A stretch of DNA of 64,000 nt from Sanderia malayensis (GCA_013076295.1 RQOL01000718.1:806001-870000), one strand, 5' to 3'. Positions 1-13,586 are shown, counted from the first letter of the stretch. A program made the numbers and translations. The notes: a model not told the origin generated them from the letters alone.

Positions 1-347
1 TTGCTTTTGGCCAACGAGAGCCTGGTTCCAACCATTTAGATTCCTCAAATGTTCAGCGTCCCGAATTAACGACTGCAAATACTCCACGTAAACTCGTTAA
101 CTGTACATAATCAAAGATAATAGAAGGGAATAGTCTCCCTTCTAATAGCTTTGCTGTTATCACCTTCACAGCCTCATGCGTTACTTTTTACAAGGCTCTA
201 CAATTCTCACATTTTCACTTTAATGAACAAGGAGTAATCAATGATGCAGAATTGCTTGGATAATTTTGTTGCTTTGTTTCTTTAAGCTTTTCTTTCATTG
301 CTTGCCTTAACTTATTGATTATTACTTCATGTATTTCAATTTTTCAG
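1..347. other. Left flank, probably anosmin-like intron
   Basis: No exon could be supported here. The next anosmin exon at 348 opens after a polypyrimidine tract and AG at 346-347, so this stretch is most likely intron of that gene, with its 5' exons outside the window. Confidence 0.4.
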
Positions 348-3300
348 AGCTCTAAGTCATCGTCGTCCATTTGCGAAAGTGTTTGCGAATTTCTCCAACA
401 CAAGAGGAAATTAAGTGAGCATATCATCATGATGTTTTCATCTATATCTTCTTGCATTGTTATCGTTTGTTAGTTATTTATAACCAGCCCCATTTATGTG
501 TTGGATAATACGCTATTCTGTTTATCAAAGTCTAAGCACGGCACATTTAATGATCAAAACAAATACCTTGTTCGAGATAATTGCCGTGTTGTGGGTCGGG
601 TCATGACATATGACGAGAACTTTCCAAAGAGAGTAGTATTTAATTAATTAATTAATAGGATGCTAAATGGATATAGGCAGTAACCAGATTTCTACTCCAT
701 GGGCGCTTTGCTATTGGCTTGAATTTCTGGACTATGCGCTTTGAAACGTCTTAAAAGTGAGAGAACGAGCAAAGGCATACCAGAGAGGGTTGCAAATAAA
801 TTACTAGACGAGATTCATCGTGGGTAAATGCCAAGCTGTTTTGATCTTTAATTGAATTGATGGAATGCTTTACACTTTCTTCGGGTCATCAACAGTGCTA
901 GTCAAAAAGGCGTTTGTGGAATTTGATTGAAAGTAGGGCGTTATTCATGCAAAACATCGGGATAATATTTCTGTGGCCGGCTGCCTCAACTTTCAGACCT
1001 TCGCTTTGACATATTGTAACGTGTGCCATCAAGGGCCACTTGATGCGATTCGACATTTTGCAAGCACCAAACATCCAAAAATCCAATTACATTAAGACTG
1101 CGAGCTTTGGAGTTAGAAAGGGTAACAGGAATTCCTGATTGCATTGGTGGTCTGTTCAGATGAATGGCAACAGTTGGCAAATGAAAATCACTCATAATAG
1201 AGCTTTAGAATATCTTCATTGTGGATTATCAACTGATTTAATTCGCTAAATGGATGAAGTGATTTCGTACAATTGAAAAAGCAATCATGTTGTCAAACAG
1301 GGACAGACTGATAGTCTGCATAATAATAAGACAGTGCATACCATTGTGCTGAAAGTATCAATTTGTAGCTATAATCATTCAATCGTATGAAAGCAAGCAG
1401 ATCTCGCAATATCTATGAGCTGAGCTTCCAAAGATGGCTTACCTAAAATACAATGCATTCTTGTTATACGACAATCTAAAGGAACTGCAACGTAATTCTG
1501 ACAGATGTAACATTTGCTGACTGCCTGTGCATTCTCTTTAAATACTTTTCCCAAGACATTGAGCGTGTGTCCTCTAAATTAAAACTTTTTCTGAGCAAAA
1601 GCTGTTTAACGTCAATTAAGCGAATATGGGACGAGAAATATCTGCGCTATAAAACGTTTTTAAACTTTTGGCATTTTAGAGTCGAGGATGAGTCGAATAT
1701 TTCTTAACATTCTCAGTACATTACATAGTATATTTATAACCAAGATGTTGACTCGAGCATTTTAGTATTAGTAAGCTTTCTCTTATTTGGAGTAATTGAA
1801 TGCTTTTATTTAATGTTTTAGGTTCAAAGCCCGGCTCGTGTCCAAAAGTGTTAACCGGTTTCGACCCTGCTCTTGTGGCCCGATGTCATAAAGACAGCGA
1901 CTGTCCAAACTCAGAGAAATGCTGTCCCAACCGGCGCTTAAAAACATGCCAAAATGCAAAATTCACTTATAGCTCAAGTAGGTATTTTCACCGCTGCTTA
2001 TTTGACTGACATAAGCATTTGTAACTGGCATTATGAAACAATTTCTTATTCAGGAAGCACGTGTAAACAGATGTTTATTGCTTTTACTATTGAACTGAAT
2101 ATTACATTCAATTCAACTCTGTGCAACTCAAGCACTCTGGGACTTAGAGCTCGTTGGGAACTATTGAATGAACTTGAATGTTGCTCAAATTAATAATAAC
2201 TCGAATTTAACATACGCAGAGCATACTGCATTTCTTAGAGATTGCATGGCACTTTTTCTGTCTCTCTCTTGTTTTCTACTATTTTTGTATTCCATCGTAA
2301 CAGAGAATCGTTTGTGTATAATACAAATTATAGAAGTAGGCGTTCTTTATCAATTTGACTATTGTTTCTTATTTGCGTTTTCTTTTTCAGACTATCCCCC
2401 AGTTCCAGTGAATGTTACTGCCGTTGTCAACTCACCTTCGTCTGCCGTTGTTAGGTGGAGCATGCCATCAAATTCCTCATGGCGAGGAGGAACAATGTTT
2501 ATAATCGAAAAGCGATATTCTTTCAGACGTGTACATCCTTCTCATTCTGATTTCTCATTTTGGTCTTTTGCTGGTGAAGTAAGCATAAGATTTTATATAC
2601 ATTCTCCCATCTCTTTCTTATGTGATTATCTATTGTTTCATCTTATTCTACCTTTTAGCTTTCATGTGCTGATTTTTATTTTTCTCTCTTTTGGGATTTC
2701 TAGTTTTATTTTCGTTACTCGTCAGGTTCTTTGTATTTTTTCCTCCTTTATTTCTTTGCTTTTTCATCGCACACACTTCTTGTATTATTTATTTTGAGTC
2801 TCTATTCTTCTCCTCTCTTTTTCTCCTCCCCTTTTCCTATTACTTTAATCTTTTCATTATCATTAATTTCATCTGCCCACTGCTACCATTGTCTCATTTT
2901 TATTTAATTTTCGTAAACTTCATTACCTTTGAATATCTTCAATTTTATTACACTCGCTCCGAATAACTGATCTTCTTATCAATTTCTAATTTGTTCCTAG
3001 ACGAATGAACTTGGCACGGTGGTTGCCAACTTGAACCCGGGTGATTGGTACCAGTTCAGAATAGCTGCACACTCCAAGGAAGGATCCAATGGCCACTCAC
3101 AGCCATCCCCTACGATCAAAATGCCCTCAGAAGTGCGAAAACCTGGCAGAGCCCGTAACTTCACTGCCAACGAAGCTTGGCTAAAGAATGGTCTTATTTT
3201 CGTGAACATCTCTTGGGAGGCACCTTTAATCCTGGGTATGTTAGCAATCCAACAATATTGTCGTTCGAGGTGTGTTAAAGCTATGTGCAATAATTATTTT

Positions 3301-4928
3301 TATAATTATCATCATTTCCACTTACCTTCTCCTTCTGCTTTTAGATCTTCCTGTTCGGCGATATCGCTTGACGTATTGTAAGTACGTGGAGGGCTCAGGC
3401 CAACACTACGACCCGGTCCGCGTGAAGAGGAAAAAGGTATCCGGAAAGACGACGCATGTCGTTTTGAACGGCCTGCATCCGGATACCCTCTACAAAGTCA
3501 AAATTCAAGCAATAGTCATATCTAACAGACAGAGACTCAGAGGCAGATGGGGCAAAATGATCTTGCGTACACCTGCGTTAAAGAAGTTTTTAGAATTGAA
3601 GAGCTCAGGTATATGGGTTTGCTTTATCATAGCCTCGTGTTAATAACGTGAATATGTTAATCGCTCCTCACCAATACGTACAGAATTTATCATGGGTAAA
3701 GGAAATAGATTCAAAATGTATCTGATTTTTTCAGTTTCACCCACCGTGCGCCTCTCTTCACCTGCCCCTCCGCGAGTCACTGAAAACAGTGTAGCAAGGG
3801 TAAAGGCCATCATCGAATTCTCTTGTGGAGACATCGCAATCAAACCAAATGGATATCTATCTGCAGTTCTGCGATGGACAGTGCCAGGTATTGTGTTAAT
3901 ACTATAGTATACAATGATGCAACTGACTGTTCAGATTGACTTGAACCTTTCTCTTTAATGCGAAGTTCATCAGGGATATACTATCGAGACGTTAACATAC
4001 TATAACATATTTGTGTCATTTAATTAATATCACATAAAATATTTCTGGTAAAACCCTGCTATATAAGTTATATTTGTTAATGTTAAGAAATAGCCATTTA
4101 AATAAATTATTTTTATTCCTAGACTCAGTGGAAGGCATTAAAATTGTCTACAAAGCAAATCACTGTAAGAATGGACAGCACGTCAATATGATTTCTAAGC
4201 AAAGAGTCGTTAAAGCAAAGCTTCACCACATTGTCCTGACTGATTTGTATCCATCTTGCTCGTACGTTGCAAAGGTAGGCCCACGCAGCAAGATAGCTAC
4301 ATTTATAGCTGCAAAGCGGTAGAATGTTGTAATAGAGATGTCAGAAAAGATAATTATAAGGTTATATTGAATTGAATATGATAATATAATGAAGCGTACA
4401 CGGCTTGAAAGGGGTTTTGTTGGGTTGGTTCAGATTGGAGTGGATTAAACTAGTATAAATTTGGTTTGTTTGGATTGTGCTTGATTTGATTACATTACGT
4501 TTTGTTTACTGTAAGATTGGGTTGGATTAGATTCGATTGGACTAGAGTGGATACGACATGTGAACTGATGATTTTCATTGCAAAGAATTGAATCTTGATC
4601 AACTTAATTTCCATTTTAGATGATTCCTTACTATGCTGATAGAACAGCTGATAAGGAAAGAAACATATCATTTTCCACAGCAATTGATGGTATGAATTTG
4701 TATATTTACTTATTTATTCATTAATTTATTAATCCATTTATTTATTTATTCATTCATTTATTGATTTATCTCACTACTCTTGATCTCTCCGCAGGTACAA
4801 AGCCACATAAATCAAAGAAAGCCAAAACTAAAAAGTCCAAGGTACCATCTCGCGCAGCTCAACTGTACTTCTCTTATTGTTTTAGTTTTTTAATAGCAAT
4901 TTTCAATCTCTTATTTTTAATCTTATGA
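348..4928 (+). CDS. ANOS1: Anosmin-1-like protein, 3' part (WAP + three FN3)
   Basis: Secreted or cell-surface matrix protein; in vertebrates anosmin-1 binds heparan sulfate and FGF receptors and guides neurons. Exons read as 348-414, 1822-1977, 2391-2578, 3001-3235, 3345-3608, 3735-3887, 4123-4274, 4620-4689 and 4795-4928; all phases agree. The first exon encodes the end of the Cys-rich box (CESVCEFLQ). The second is a WAP four-disulfide core (KPGSCP, DSDCPNSEKCCPN). Three fibronectin III domains follow, each split by an intron, with typical W, Y and L positions; human anosmin has four. The predicted end is a Lys-rich stretch followed by about 22 hydrophobic residues and stop 4926-4928. Reading through the 4274 donor instead gives a stop at 4320-4322 and a short soluble end. 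The signal peptide and first Cys-rich exons lie left of the window. The family call is firm; the last two exons are less certain. Confidence 0.8.
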
Positions 4929-5680
4929 TAGGAACATTTTGTAGTTTATTTTTAAAATATATCCGTTTGCTTGGTTCTCAACAGTTTGAAGAGGAAACCC
5001 TCGCTTTATGAGGTATAGGAGTTCAGGTTCAGTGACTCCGAGAAGAGTCACAAATAGGACAACAATTCTTGTCTCTCTTTCATGTGCTTTTGTGTTTGTA
5101 TTGTCTTCAGTGTCTCGCATGCATGTTATATGCAGAGCACGTGCTACGCTTGTTCTGCTTTTGTTTCTCGTTCTGCATATTTTATCACGGTTTGGCTTTG
5201 CATTATCTTGTGTTCTCTTGCTTTTGCATATTGCTTTTTCTGTCGTGTCGTGTCACATCGTAATAGGCCATCGTGTCGTGTCGTATCGTGTCGTATCTTG
5301 TTTGTAACATACGTCTTGTAGTAGGCCTGTTATCTTATGTCGTATGTCTACTTTTCTATCTCTTCTTCAAATGTGGCTAATAATCTGATCCTTGCCAAAA
5401 TCAAGCGTTATGCCAGTTTACAAGCAATGCGGGTTCTTATTTTTGTTATTATTTGAGAAAGACCGTCTTAATATACAATTGCGTTTTTAGGCAGCCACAG
5501 CAAATTAATTTTGTGTTTGTTTTGTTAATTAACTAAGAGAGATCTTACTGTTTCGGTTTTTGTCCGCGAATCGTACATCACCAAGTGATTTTATTTTTAT
5601 CTTGTTTATCACTATTTTAAGTAAGGACAATTGTTATTATTTGTTTAAACTCAGCTTTAACTCTCAACTGAGACACGTAG

Positions 5681-5814
5681 ATACCGTAAATCCTCGAATG
5701 AGCCCCCACGTTTGAACAAGCCCCCCTCGATTAAGCCCCCACCTGAAAATCATTTTTGCAAATAAGCCCCTCCTCGAATAAGCCCCCAGGCGCTTATTCG
5801 AGGATTTACGGTAT
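5681..5814. mobile_element. MITE, TACCGT family, 134 bp
   Basis: The ends are perfect inverted repeats of about 19 bp (ATACCGTAAATCCTCGAAT and its complement). The inside has several degenerate AATAAGCCCCC units. No coding capacity, so it is a non-autonomous DNA element. Other members lie at 7837, 36494, 44987 and 55735. Confidence 0.8.
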
Positions 5815-6359
5815 CGCCAGGGAAAATTGTGAATTTCATTTGTCATGTATTCACCAATCAAATCGTAGAATTGTTATTACATCATCAAAATACTGAACAG
5901 TGGATTGACGAATGAAATTCAACATTCCCCTTCATTACTTTACATGCTGTAACAGATCCTGAGAATAATGTGTAACTTTTAATGGACGACGATACGATCG
6001 ACAGTTTAAGATCGATGTTTCAAAGGTTCATGTCCCAGTCCAGTCCAGTATACTTGTCTTGATAGATAGGTAGTTTTCGTGAAAGCAGAGCTTTCAAGCG
6101 ACAGGGACTGCACAACACAACCTTGGAACAGATAATGTTTAAACGATACAATAAATAGTTCCATTATCGATTGCCCTCAATTTATTTTGCCCAAAGTGGT
6201 GGCAGTAGAGATCAAGTTTAAAGTATCACCATCAAACCTTTAAATTCCCTCTCTTCCCAAACAAGTTTCAAGCAAAGTAACGTCGATTGAAATTTTCATT
6301 CTTTTCTAACATTATGATAATGAATGTTGATAATAATGAGTCGAAGACGACTAAAAGTA

Positions 6360-6498
6360 CAGTATACATCCCCATAACTCGAACTTCCAAGAGCTCGGTG
6401 AGAATGGTTCGAGCTTTCAAGAAAAATACAAATTAGTCTCGGTTGTCCCAGTTATCCGTTTTATGCTATTGCGAGTTCGAGTTATCGGGATTTTGGTG
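6360..6498. mobile_element. MITE with TA target duplication, 139 bp
   Basis: Imperfect inverted ends share the core ATAACTCGAAC, and TA lies directly outside both ends (6358-6359 and 6499-6500), as for Tc1/mariner-type elements. Similar single ends occur near 28908 and 36985 in the two duplicons. Confidence 0.6.
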
Positions 6499-7489
6499 TA
6501 GGTATATTTTTGCTTGAATTCGTTTGTCAAGATAACTATTTATTTATTTATAATTATTTATCTTGCTTTTCATAACGCGGTTAATGTTAGTGCAAACTTG
6601 TTCCACACAACTTTGTCAAAAACCTTGTTCTTATTCCACATACTTGAAATAGCAAACGTCAGCGTGTTTCTCGTCTGGTAGTCTATCAGGTCTTCGCATC
6701 ATGTCTCACGTTTTCAGCCACATTCAACTGTGAAAGATTTGACAGATTTGAGGCCTTCACCCAAATGTATGTCTTTATTATTTGTTATTTAGTAAAATTA
6801 CAATTCCTACTCTAAAGAGAATTAATGTAAAATTTATAAATGACGAGATACAAGTATGAACGATATGCTTATAATTAGGTTAGAGTTGAAATTCAAGCAA
6901 GGACTCAAATTTTGTGTTGATGAGCTTATGCAATACCACCCTATTGTTTGTTAATAGGATTTTGATCAAGACCTTGATGGTTTTAATCTTCCAGATGTCA
7001 CTGAGTGAGATTGGTAAAGTTTGGTGTGTTTGATATGACTCCCTCGCACTCTTGAGTTGCTACACCCGCATGTAGTGCTTTCTAGAGCCAAAGATATTTC
7101 TAAAATATTATTGAAAGTCTTTTGAAATAAGTTAAGAATATTGTGAAACATGAAAGATTATGGAAAATTTTATGCAATATGGTCACGTATGCAGTCAAGA
7201 CATCCTTTAAACAATGGTATTCGTTAACAACAGTTTAAAGAAAAGAGACAACGATGTGTAACTTTACATTAACTTGCTCCTATATTAAATAGTTTTGAAA
7301 GCTGATTGTGACGTCGACAAAATTTGTTATCAATACCACGTCATGAAGCTCACAAAACCAGAATTTTAAAATCTTTTCTAAATACGCACAATTTTCAAAG
7401 ATTTGAATTTTATATAATTATATATGTAAGTAAAAGTCTAATTGTCTTTCTTTTTAGAATACATCCGGGTCATCATAGGTCTTGTTGAA

Positions 7490-7710
7490 GAATGGTAGGC
7501 CGTCGGCGTGGCAGGCCGGAGGTCGTGGGTTCGAGTCCCATCCAGTCACAGGCCCGGTCAATATGTTGTCGTGGCAGTACAGCATGTTGGACGCGCTGGT
7601 GTGAGGGCGGTTCTATTCTACGATATGGTCATACTTGTGGTCCGTTGGATTTGTTTGGCACTCGGCAATTAGAGCTTGCAAATACATTTCATTTTCAATG
7701 TCAAGAATAA
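7490..7710 (+). repeat. SINE-like tRNA-derived fragment
   Basis: Around 7520-7545 is a pol III B-box match (GGTTCGAGTCCC) in a context like the 3' half of a tRNA (GGAGGTCGTGGGTTCGAGTC). A roughly 150-bp unrelated body and an A-rich end follow. No convincing A box or intact cloverleaf was found, so it is a decayed SINE rather than a tRNA gene. Confidence 0.45.
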
Positions 7711-7836
7711 CAAAAAACAACTTTTCATACAGGCATGTTATAAGAATATTTAAACAATGGTCATTTTGAAATTTACACAGCGTCATAAAGAAAGCTAAAA
7801 CTTTTAACCTAAGGGTATATGCATAGAGATTCCCTA

Positions 7837-7943
7837 TACCGTATTTCCACTAAAAAAAGCCGCCCTCTGATAAACGCCGCCCTCTAATGAACGCCGCCCT
7901 CAATCGAACGCCGCATCTTGAAAAGCGGCGTTTATATGCGGCG
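7837..7943. mobile_element. MITE fragment of TACCGT type before TAF1A
   Basis: Begins TACCGTATTTCC and continues as about four units of GCCGCCCTCT with AATAAAC- or AATGAAC-like spacers, ending in a GCGGCG stretch. Only one terminus is recognisable. It ends about 60 bp before the TAF1A start codon. Confidence 0.55.
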
Positions 7944-8001
7944 AAATATCGATTTGTTCTTGCACATGGTTAGATTCAGATTTTATCCAAATTTTGAATA
8001 A

Positions 8002-11000
8002 ATGCTGACAGAAAACCAAGCAATGACGGACCGGCATAAAGTCGCTGAAAAATTCAATGATAATATTGATCACAGTAGTATCCTCACAGTTCTTCCAAGG
8101 CCAAGGAAAATTGTGCAAGATTGGGGAACATTTAAGAAATTAGGCCCAGGAGTCGAGAAGATAAGAGATCCTTGGTATTTCTTCCGACCACTGTTTAACC
8201 AGCTATGGGAAAATTTGTATCTTGGATTTGGAGAGGATGGTATGTAGAACATAAAATAGATTATTTTTCATGAATTATATTTGTGCTTTGAGTGTGACAA
8301 TAGCAACTTATTTGTGCAACTCTTCTAAAACACAGGATGAAAGGGGTGACCTGGTCTGGTCAGGCCAAGTTGTTGTGTTACTGTTACCTGAGCTGACTTT
8401 TATAGTTTCTTACAATTATCAAAAGCTAGAAGTTCAAGCCTGTTAAATGACGATAATTATTGTCATTTTTTCAGGTCCAAGGAGCATGGAGGTATTGAAA
8501 GTTCCAAAACAGCATCTCTACTTTCTGAGCATGCTTCTTCATGAAGCTCTACTGAAAGAGGACTATGTCCAAGCTGCCTATGCAATGATACCAATATTGC
8601 GGAATCCACAGCATGTACCAGAACAAATATGGAAGGTATGGTTAGTCTACTTCTAAATATGTTCCATATCTTCCTCACTACACTGATAATATCCATATCT
8701 AAGCTACTATCACTGGGTATTGCATGGTGTAATGTACAATGGGATTTGGTAGTATGTCTTGGTAGGTCTAAAACACAAGGTAGATTGCATTGTTGGGCTA
8801 CATGAGGGTTTGAGTGATTGAATGTTGCATATGAAGCATACTTGCCAAAATGGAAGAAGCAGGAATGTCAAAATGCAAGAAGAGAGATATGATATTCAAT
8901 ATTATATCTCTCTTATTATCAATATTATATCAAATATATCAATCTTATATCAATCAAATATTTGATTCATCAATGAGTTACTATAATTGAGTTATCAATG
9001 CTCATCTGTGTTACAATTTACTCATGAACATCGATCCCATTACATTATCTTTATATTTAGTATCTTCGGTAATGTTTTTATATGGAAACTTAACCTGCTG
9101 CGTTAAGGAAATTATTTGCACACGTAGCTATGTTATTTTTATACTTTATGTAATTCTTTCCAAGCAATGTTTATTTTTAGTTTTCCATTTTATATAAATA
9201 AGTGTAACTGTGTCAGTTGATTTAGATATATTCGAGTAGCAGACTGAGAATCTGATCAAACTTTAAGTTGTCTATTCCTCTCAGTTATAGGGGTCTGTAA
9301 CATCTGTTGCTGTAATGACATTAAAGTTTTATTCATTACGTAGAGTTTATTCTTTATAGTGTGGTTTGGAAGTCCAGAAGCAATGCTCTCAACGGATGAT
9401 GACCAAAACAATGGAATACGGAAGTCTCATGTCAAACCTATGCCCTCAGTATAACAGTCAAATGACATTGGACATGGCATTTTATCTCTTAAAAAGCAAT
9501 AATGATTTACTGGAGGCCTATCAATACCTTACAAAATGCTTGGAAAATAAACGGGTGAAACGTGAATCCCTTTTGCATGCTTATCTTGGCATGTTTGAGT
9601 ACGCTCTGTGGAAGATGGACATTGAGAAGCTGTTGTTGACCAAAAAAGATGAACCAGTGGATAATTTTGAAGCTGATGAGACCACTGAGCCCAACGATAT
9701 GCATTATTATGCAAAGAGAGCCTTGGGAAATATGAAAGTCATTCTAGAGGAGCCGGGAATTTGGGATGCTTTTGTGCTGAAAATTGTTGAAGTCCTGGAT
9801 TACTATAGGCAGGGACATGAAGCTGTTGCTTTGCTTGAAGCATACAAAGAGAAGAATAAGCAAAACCCAAATGCACACAGGTAATATATTTTATTCTCTT
9901 TTATCTTTGGATCACTGCCATAGAAATTAATTTGTTTTGCATTCAATGCTCTTTATATGTTTTCTGCATACTTCTTTTGATCTATCATGTCATTTAGCTG
10001 CTTTTAATACTATTCTTTTTCTTCTGATGTCCTTCTACTGCAATTAACAGCTATGTTTTCCATCTGATGTCTTTCTAGTACAATTGACAGCTATATTCTT
10101 CCTTTGATGTCAATCTACTAAAGCTATGTTCTCCATCTGATGTCCTTCTGTTACAATTGACTGCAAAATTCTTCCTCTGATGTCAATCTAATTTGCCTAA
10201 GATCCCAAATGAGTTGTCTCTCTTTTCTTTCTAGATATTTGTATTTATTCTCAAAGAAGCAGAACGCTACTATGGAAAGACTACTGAATATACTGAAAGA
10301 CCTAATTGCTCTAGACCCAACCTCTGAATACGCACATGAATACATGGAAATGCTGATAGAAAAGGGTACGTATTTAGCCTTTTCTTTAAAGTGAAACTCT
10401 TGCTTAATTTAAAGTTCTTGATACTCATGAGAGTAGAGAATATTAGAGAGTAATACAAAAAAACACAATTTATACTAATACTCTGAGTTTCATGCTCTTG
10501 CGAACAATCTCTAGTTAGCCTTTTCTGTATCTTCTCTCTTCCCAGAGTGTGCTTTTTATGGCATTCGCTTTTGTGGGTATTTTGTAGTAGCAAACTCTTG
10601 ATAACTGTTTATAATTTATGTGTTTATGTGTTTCTTCTTCAGACCTTAAATGTGACGTCATAGACTTATTGTTTTTACGGCTTGATCACGTGTCTTGTAA
10701 AAACAGCTACGAGGATTGGCATTTGCTGTACAGAATTTACAAAGCATGCAAACGAGATTCAACGTCCAGCGATCTGGAAAGGCTCAAACAGCATCTTTAT
10801 GATAGAAGAGAATGGTGGCCTCGATATCATTTTAACAGGAAAAAGCTGCCGCTGAAGCAAATAGGTGGTGATAATAATACTGACGTCATGATTGCAAAGT
10901 ACAAGAAAAAGATTGAGAAATATTTTATCAAATCAGGTATCAATGTAAATGATTGTTTTTGAATTTTACTTGCACTTAATGCACGAGGCTCTCTATTCAG

Positions 11001-11252
11001 GATGCAACTACCATATTATGTTTTTTGTGAGGTTGGGATCCGAGATTTTGGTGTTTTAATTTATATCGAATTGTCGTCTTTTTCTTCACAGGTTATAAAG
11101 AAACTTTAAGGCGAAGCCGTGTTTATGATATTCCCAATGAAGCTTCAACAGTGCAGGATGAAGTTGTCGTAACTTCACCTCGAAAAAGAAAGAATCAACA
11201 TGATCCGAATGAGGATACAAACTCGATAAAGATTAAGCGAAAGAAAAACTAG
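8002..11252 (+). CDS. TAF1A: TAF1A-like RNA polymerase I factor subunit
   Basis: TAF1A is part of the SL1/TIF-IB complex that brings TBP to rRNA gene promoters in the nucleolus. Exons 8002-8239, 8475-8635, 9360-9880, 10235-10365, 10643-10936 and 11092-11252 join in phase to a protein of 501 residues; human TAF1A is about 450. The middle is helical and repeat-like (ALLKEDYVQAAYAMIPIL; DLLEAYQYLTKCLENKRV), and near the end is the family's WWPRYHF motif (residues about 410). The tail is strongly basic (SPRKRK, KIKRKKN), suiting nuclear import. The start ATG at 8002 is the first in an open stretch and may lack an upstream 5' exon. A poly(A) signal lies near 11304. Recognition rests on the C-terminal motif and the overall helical pattern. 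Confidence 0.78.
10023..10190 (+). repeat. Minisatellite in TAF1A intron 3, ~40-bp unit
   Basis: Four to five diverged copies of a unit containing CTGATGTCCTTCT, CAATTGACAGCTAT and TTCTTCC. It lies wholly inside the intron between exons 3 and 4. Confidence 0.6.
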
Positions 11253-11509
11253 GAGGTCAGTTGTTTGTTTTAATCTACATTTCATTGTATATTTTAGCTA
11301 AAAAATAAAGGCCACATTATCGTAGCTCTTTCCCTTTGTACGCAGAAGCATATCAAAGGTGGGCCACAGAGGTCACAACTAGGGGTACATCTTGCGCAGT
11401 TTTTAAGAATAATCCGGCAATTTGGGGTAGTTTGTAGATGGAGGTATGAGTCCCTGGTATCCCGCCAATGTGACATCCCTGTCCTTCTCTGTTACGTTAC
11501 ACGTTTTTT

Positions 11510-11673
11510 ATTTTATAAGAAACCTAGCTCAAGCCCTACTAGTAAGAGTTTCTTAAATTTTCTATTGTTTTCTATTGTTAAGGAAAACAATAGAACAAAA
11601 GAATCCATTGTAATTTAGCACAAATTCTACTAATAAGTTTCTTATAAAGTGGCTTCTTACAAAAAAAAGCGTG
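11510..11673. mobile_element. MITE of CACGTTTTTT family, 164 bp
   Basis: Starts CACGTTTTTTATTTTATAAG and ends with the diverged complement (CTTACAAAAAAAAGCGTG), with TA on both sides. Internal pieces such as TTTCTTAAATTT match the element at 30601-30998, so both belong to one Tc1/mariner-like non-autonomous family. Confidence 0.7.
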
Positions 11674-13586
11674 TAACTTGAGTTTCCTCGTGGATCAACA
11701 GTTGTTAATCCTATTCAAGCGTCACAAAGCGCTTCGCAACATCATCGATGTTGTGCGAAGGAGCACCAGAACAGCTGTCAAGGTTAAGAATTTCTCCGCA
11801 CGGCAAGTGAGAAACATGTGGCAGGTGTAATCAGCATTCTTCTCGAAAATTCAGCGATGATGAATAATATTTTGATTTGGTTGTTTCATGGGAATCATTA
11901 CAACTTTATTGTGCTTTAAAATCCAGTCTTCTTCGTACAAATAACTGGCAGAATTTGTCGTGGTATCGGCGATTTTATGCCAGAGGCTTTCAGTCCATGT
12001 TTTTGAAGTTGTTTTACTACCAATGAGACAGAACATCAAGGTCAAACTTTCGTATTATTTTTTGGCCAAGGCGAAAGTCGGAGGTAAATAGAAAGTAACT
12101 ACGAATGTTAAAATTTATTTATTGATCTGTTTCAACATTTTTTGTGTGCTTTCTGTAATTGTTTATTTTACCTTAATGTTGTCACAATGCCCCCATTGTG
12201 TCTCTGTTTTCGATCCATGGCAAGTTGTTTTTTGTTGAAGACCATTAAAGTGCTGTTTCTTAAGGATAATAGATTTTGTTTAGGACCCGTTTGTGAACTT
12301 GTTTGTAGACACTAGATAAGGGCGAATATTTACTATCGACTGAAATTGAAATTATAAGCATGATATGGCAAATAACGCTTCTGTGTCTGACATGGGATTA
12401 TTTTATATTAATGATGTTGTGATGTAACAGTGATTCTAATACAGGTTTTGTGTTTTGTTATGTTCGCAACATTCAATGTAAATTTATTACACACTCATTA
12501 AAGCAGTAATACTGACTTTCAGTCATGCAGACACAAGTATTGTATAGTTAATTTCTGTTCAATCAAACTTCAGAGCTGTGTCAACTTAACAGTTAATAAA
12601 TGACTACTGCCAAACGGTCTAGCAAGTGGTTGAGGGTCCCACGGGTCCTTGATCTGGGTTTTTGCGTTGCCTTGAAGGAATCATTGCATCTATTATTGTC
12701 GTAATTGCATTCCGATTTGACAATATAGATGTTTAATTGTTTTCCCACGAAACTGCATTGTTAAATGAAAACGGAAATACTCCATTGAATAAAGGTTTTA
12801 GCTGCTTCTCTCCCGAAGCAACTAATTGAAAGATGACTTAGGCCACAGTTGTAGTTGCATGTGATGGCTGTATTTTAGTGATGTTTTCTTTCTTGTGAGC
12901 CTTACGTACGAATGACATTTTTTGTGAGTATATCTTGTGGTAAAAGTGTTCACAAATAGATATGTCGTTACTTTTACTACGTTTATTGTGACAAAAATGT
13001 CAATATAGCTGAACTACTTTCATTATTTTCGGCTTGCACATTTTGTAATTTTTGCTTATCCCATCAGCTTGGCAATATTTTTTCTTTTTTTAAGAATAGT
13101 GTTTGCAAGAATAATGAGTCTGAAAATTGCCTAAATGCAATGCAATTTAAGAGTCACAATGGAAAGATATTCTTGACAGAATAAATTGCTTTCTTTGTAT
13201 ATTCATGCAATGAATGCAAGGTTTAGTCTTCCACAACACCGTCCCACTTCTTTCAATTCTATTTTAAGGCTGTGTTGTGTTGCTTTTATTTGAGCTGATT
13301 TTATTTCCATATTTATTAAATATTTATTAATGTTATTTTTACCTCTACTATATTGTAGATTGACAAACGATATTTAACAACTCACACAGTCTGCCTGGAA
13401 GGGACAGCACTTCGTTTGAAGAAGAGCTTGGAAACGTATCGTATTTATCTCTAAAAAGAAAACGACTTATAGGTGGAATAATTTCACCCTTAAAATTGAG
13501 CAGTTCCTGAATATTGAAAGTATAAAATCCACGTCGAACATTGTGTGGGCTTTTGATTTCCCAATTCAGCAGCAACACAACTTTGC

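Larger units (their letters stand above)
4929..7836. other. Intergenic, MITEs and a SINE-like fragment
   Basis: No exon seen. It holds a GTCGT-rich simple stretch near 5245-5310, two short inverted-repeat elements (5681-5814 and 6360-6498) and a tRNA-like SINE fragment near 7490-7710, listed separately. Confidence 0.6.

Noticed and set aside
5245..5310. GTCGTGTCGTATCGT tract as a regulatory array
   Set aside because: Short, impure simple repeat with no further evidence.
7490..7710. Functional tRNA gene at the GGTTCGAGTCC site
   Set aside because: No acceptor stem or A box could be paired; better explained as a SINE fragment.
11676..11829. 44-codon basic frame after TAF1A (LLILFKRHKALRNIIDVVRR)
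   Set aside because: No good donor, stop soon after and no recognised family; most likely chance within 3' flanking DNA next to a MITE.
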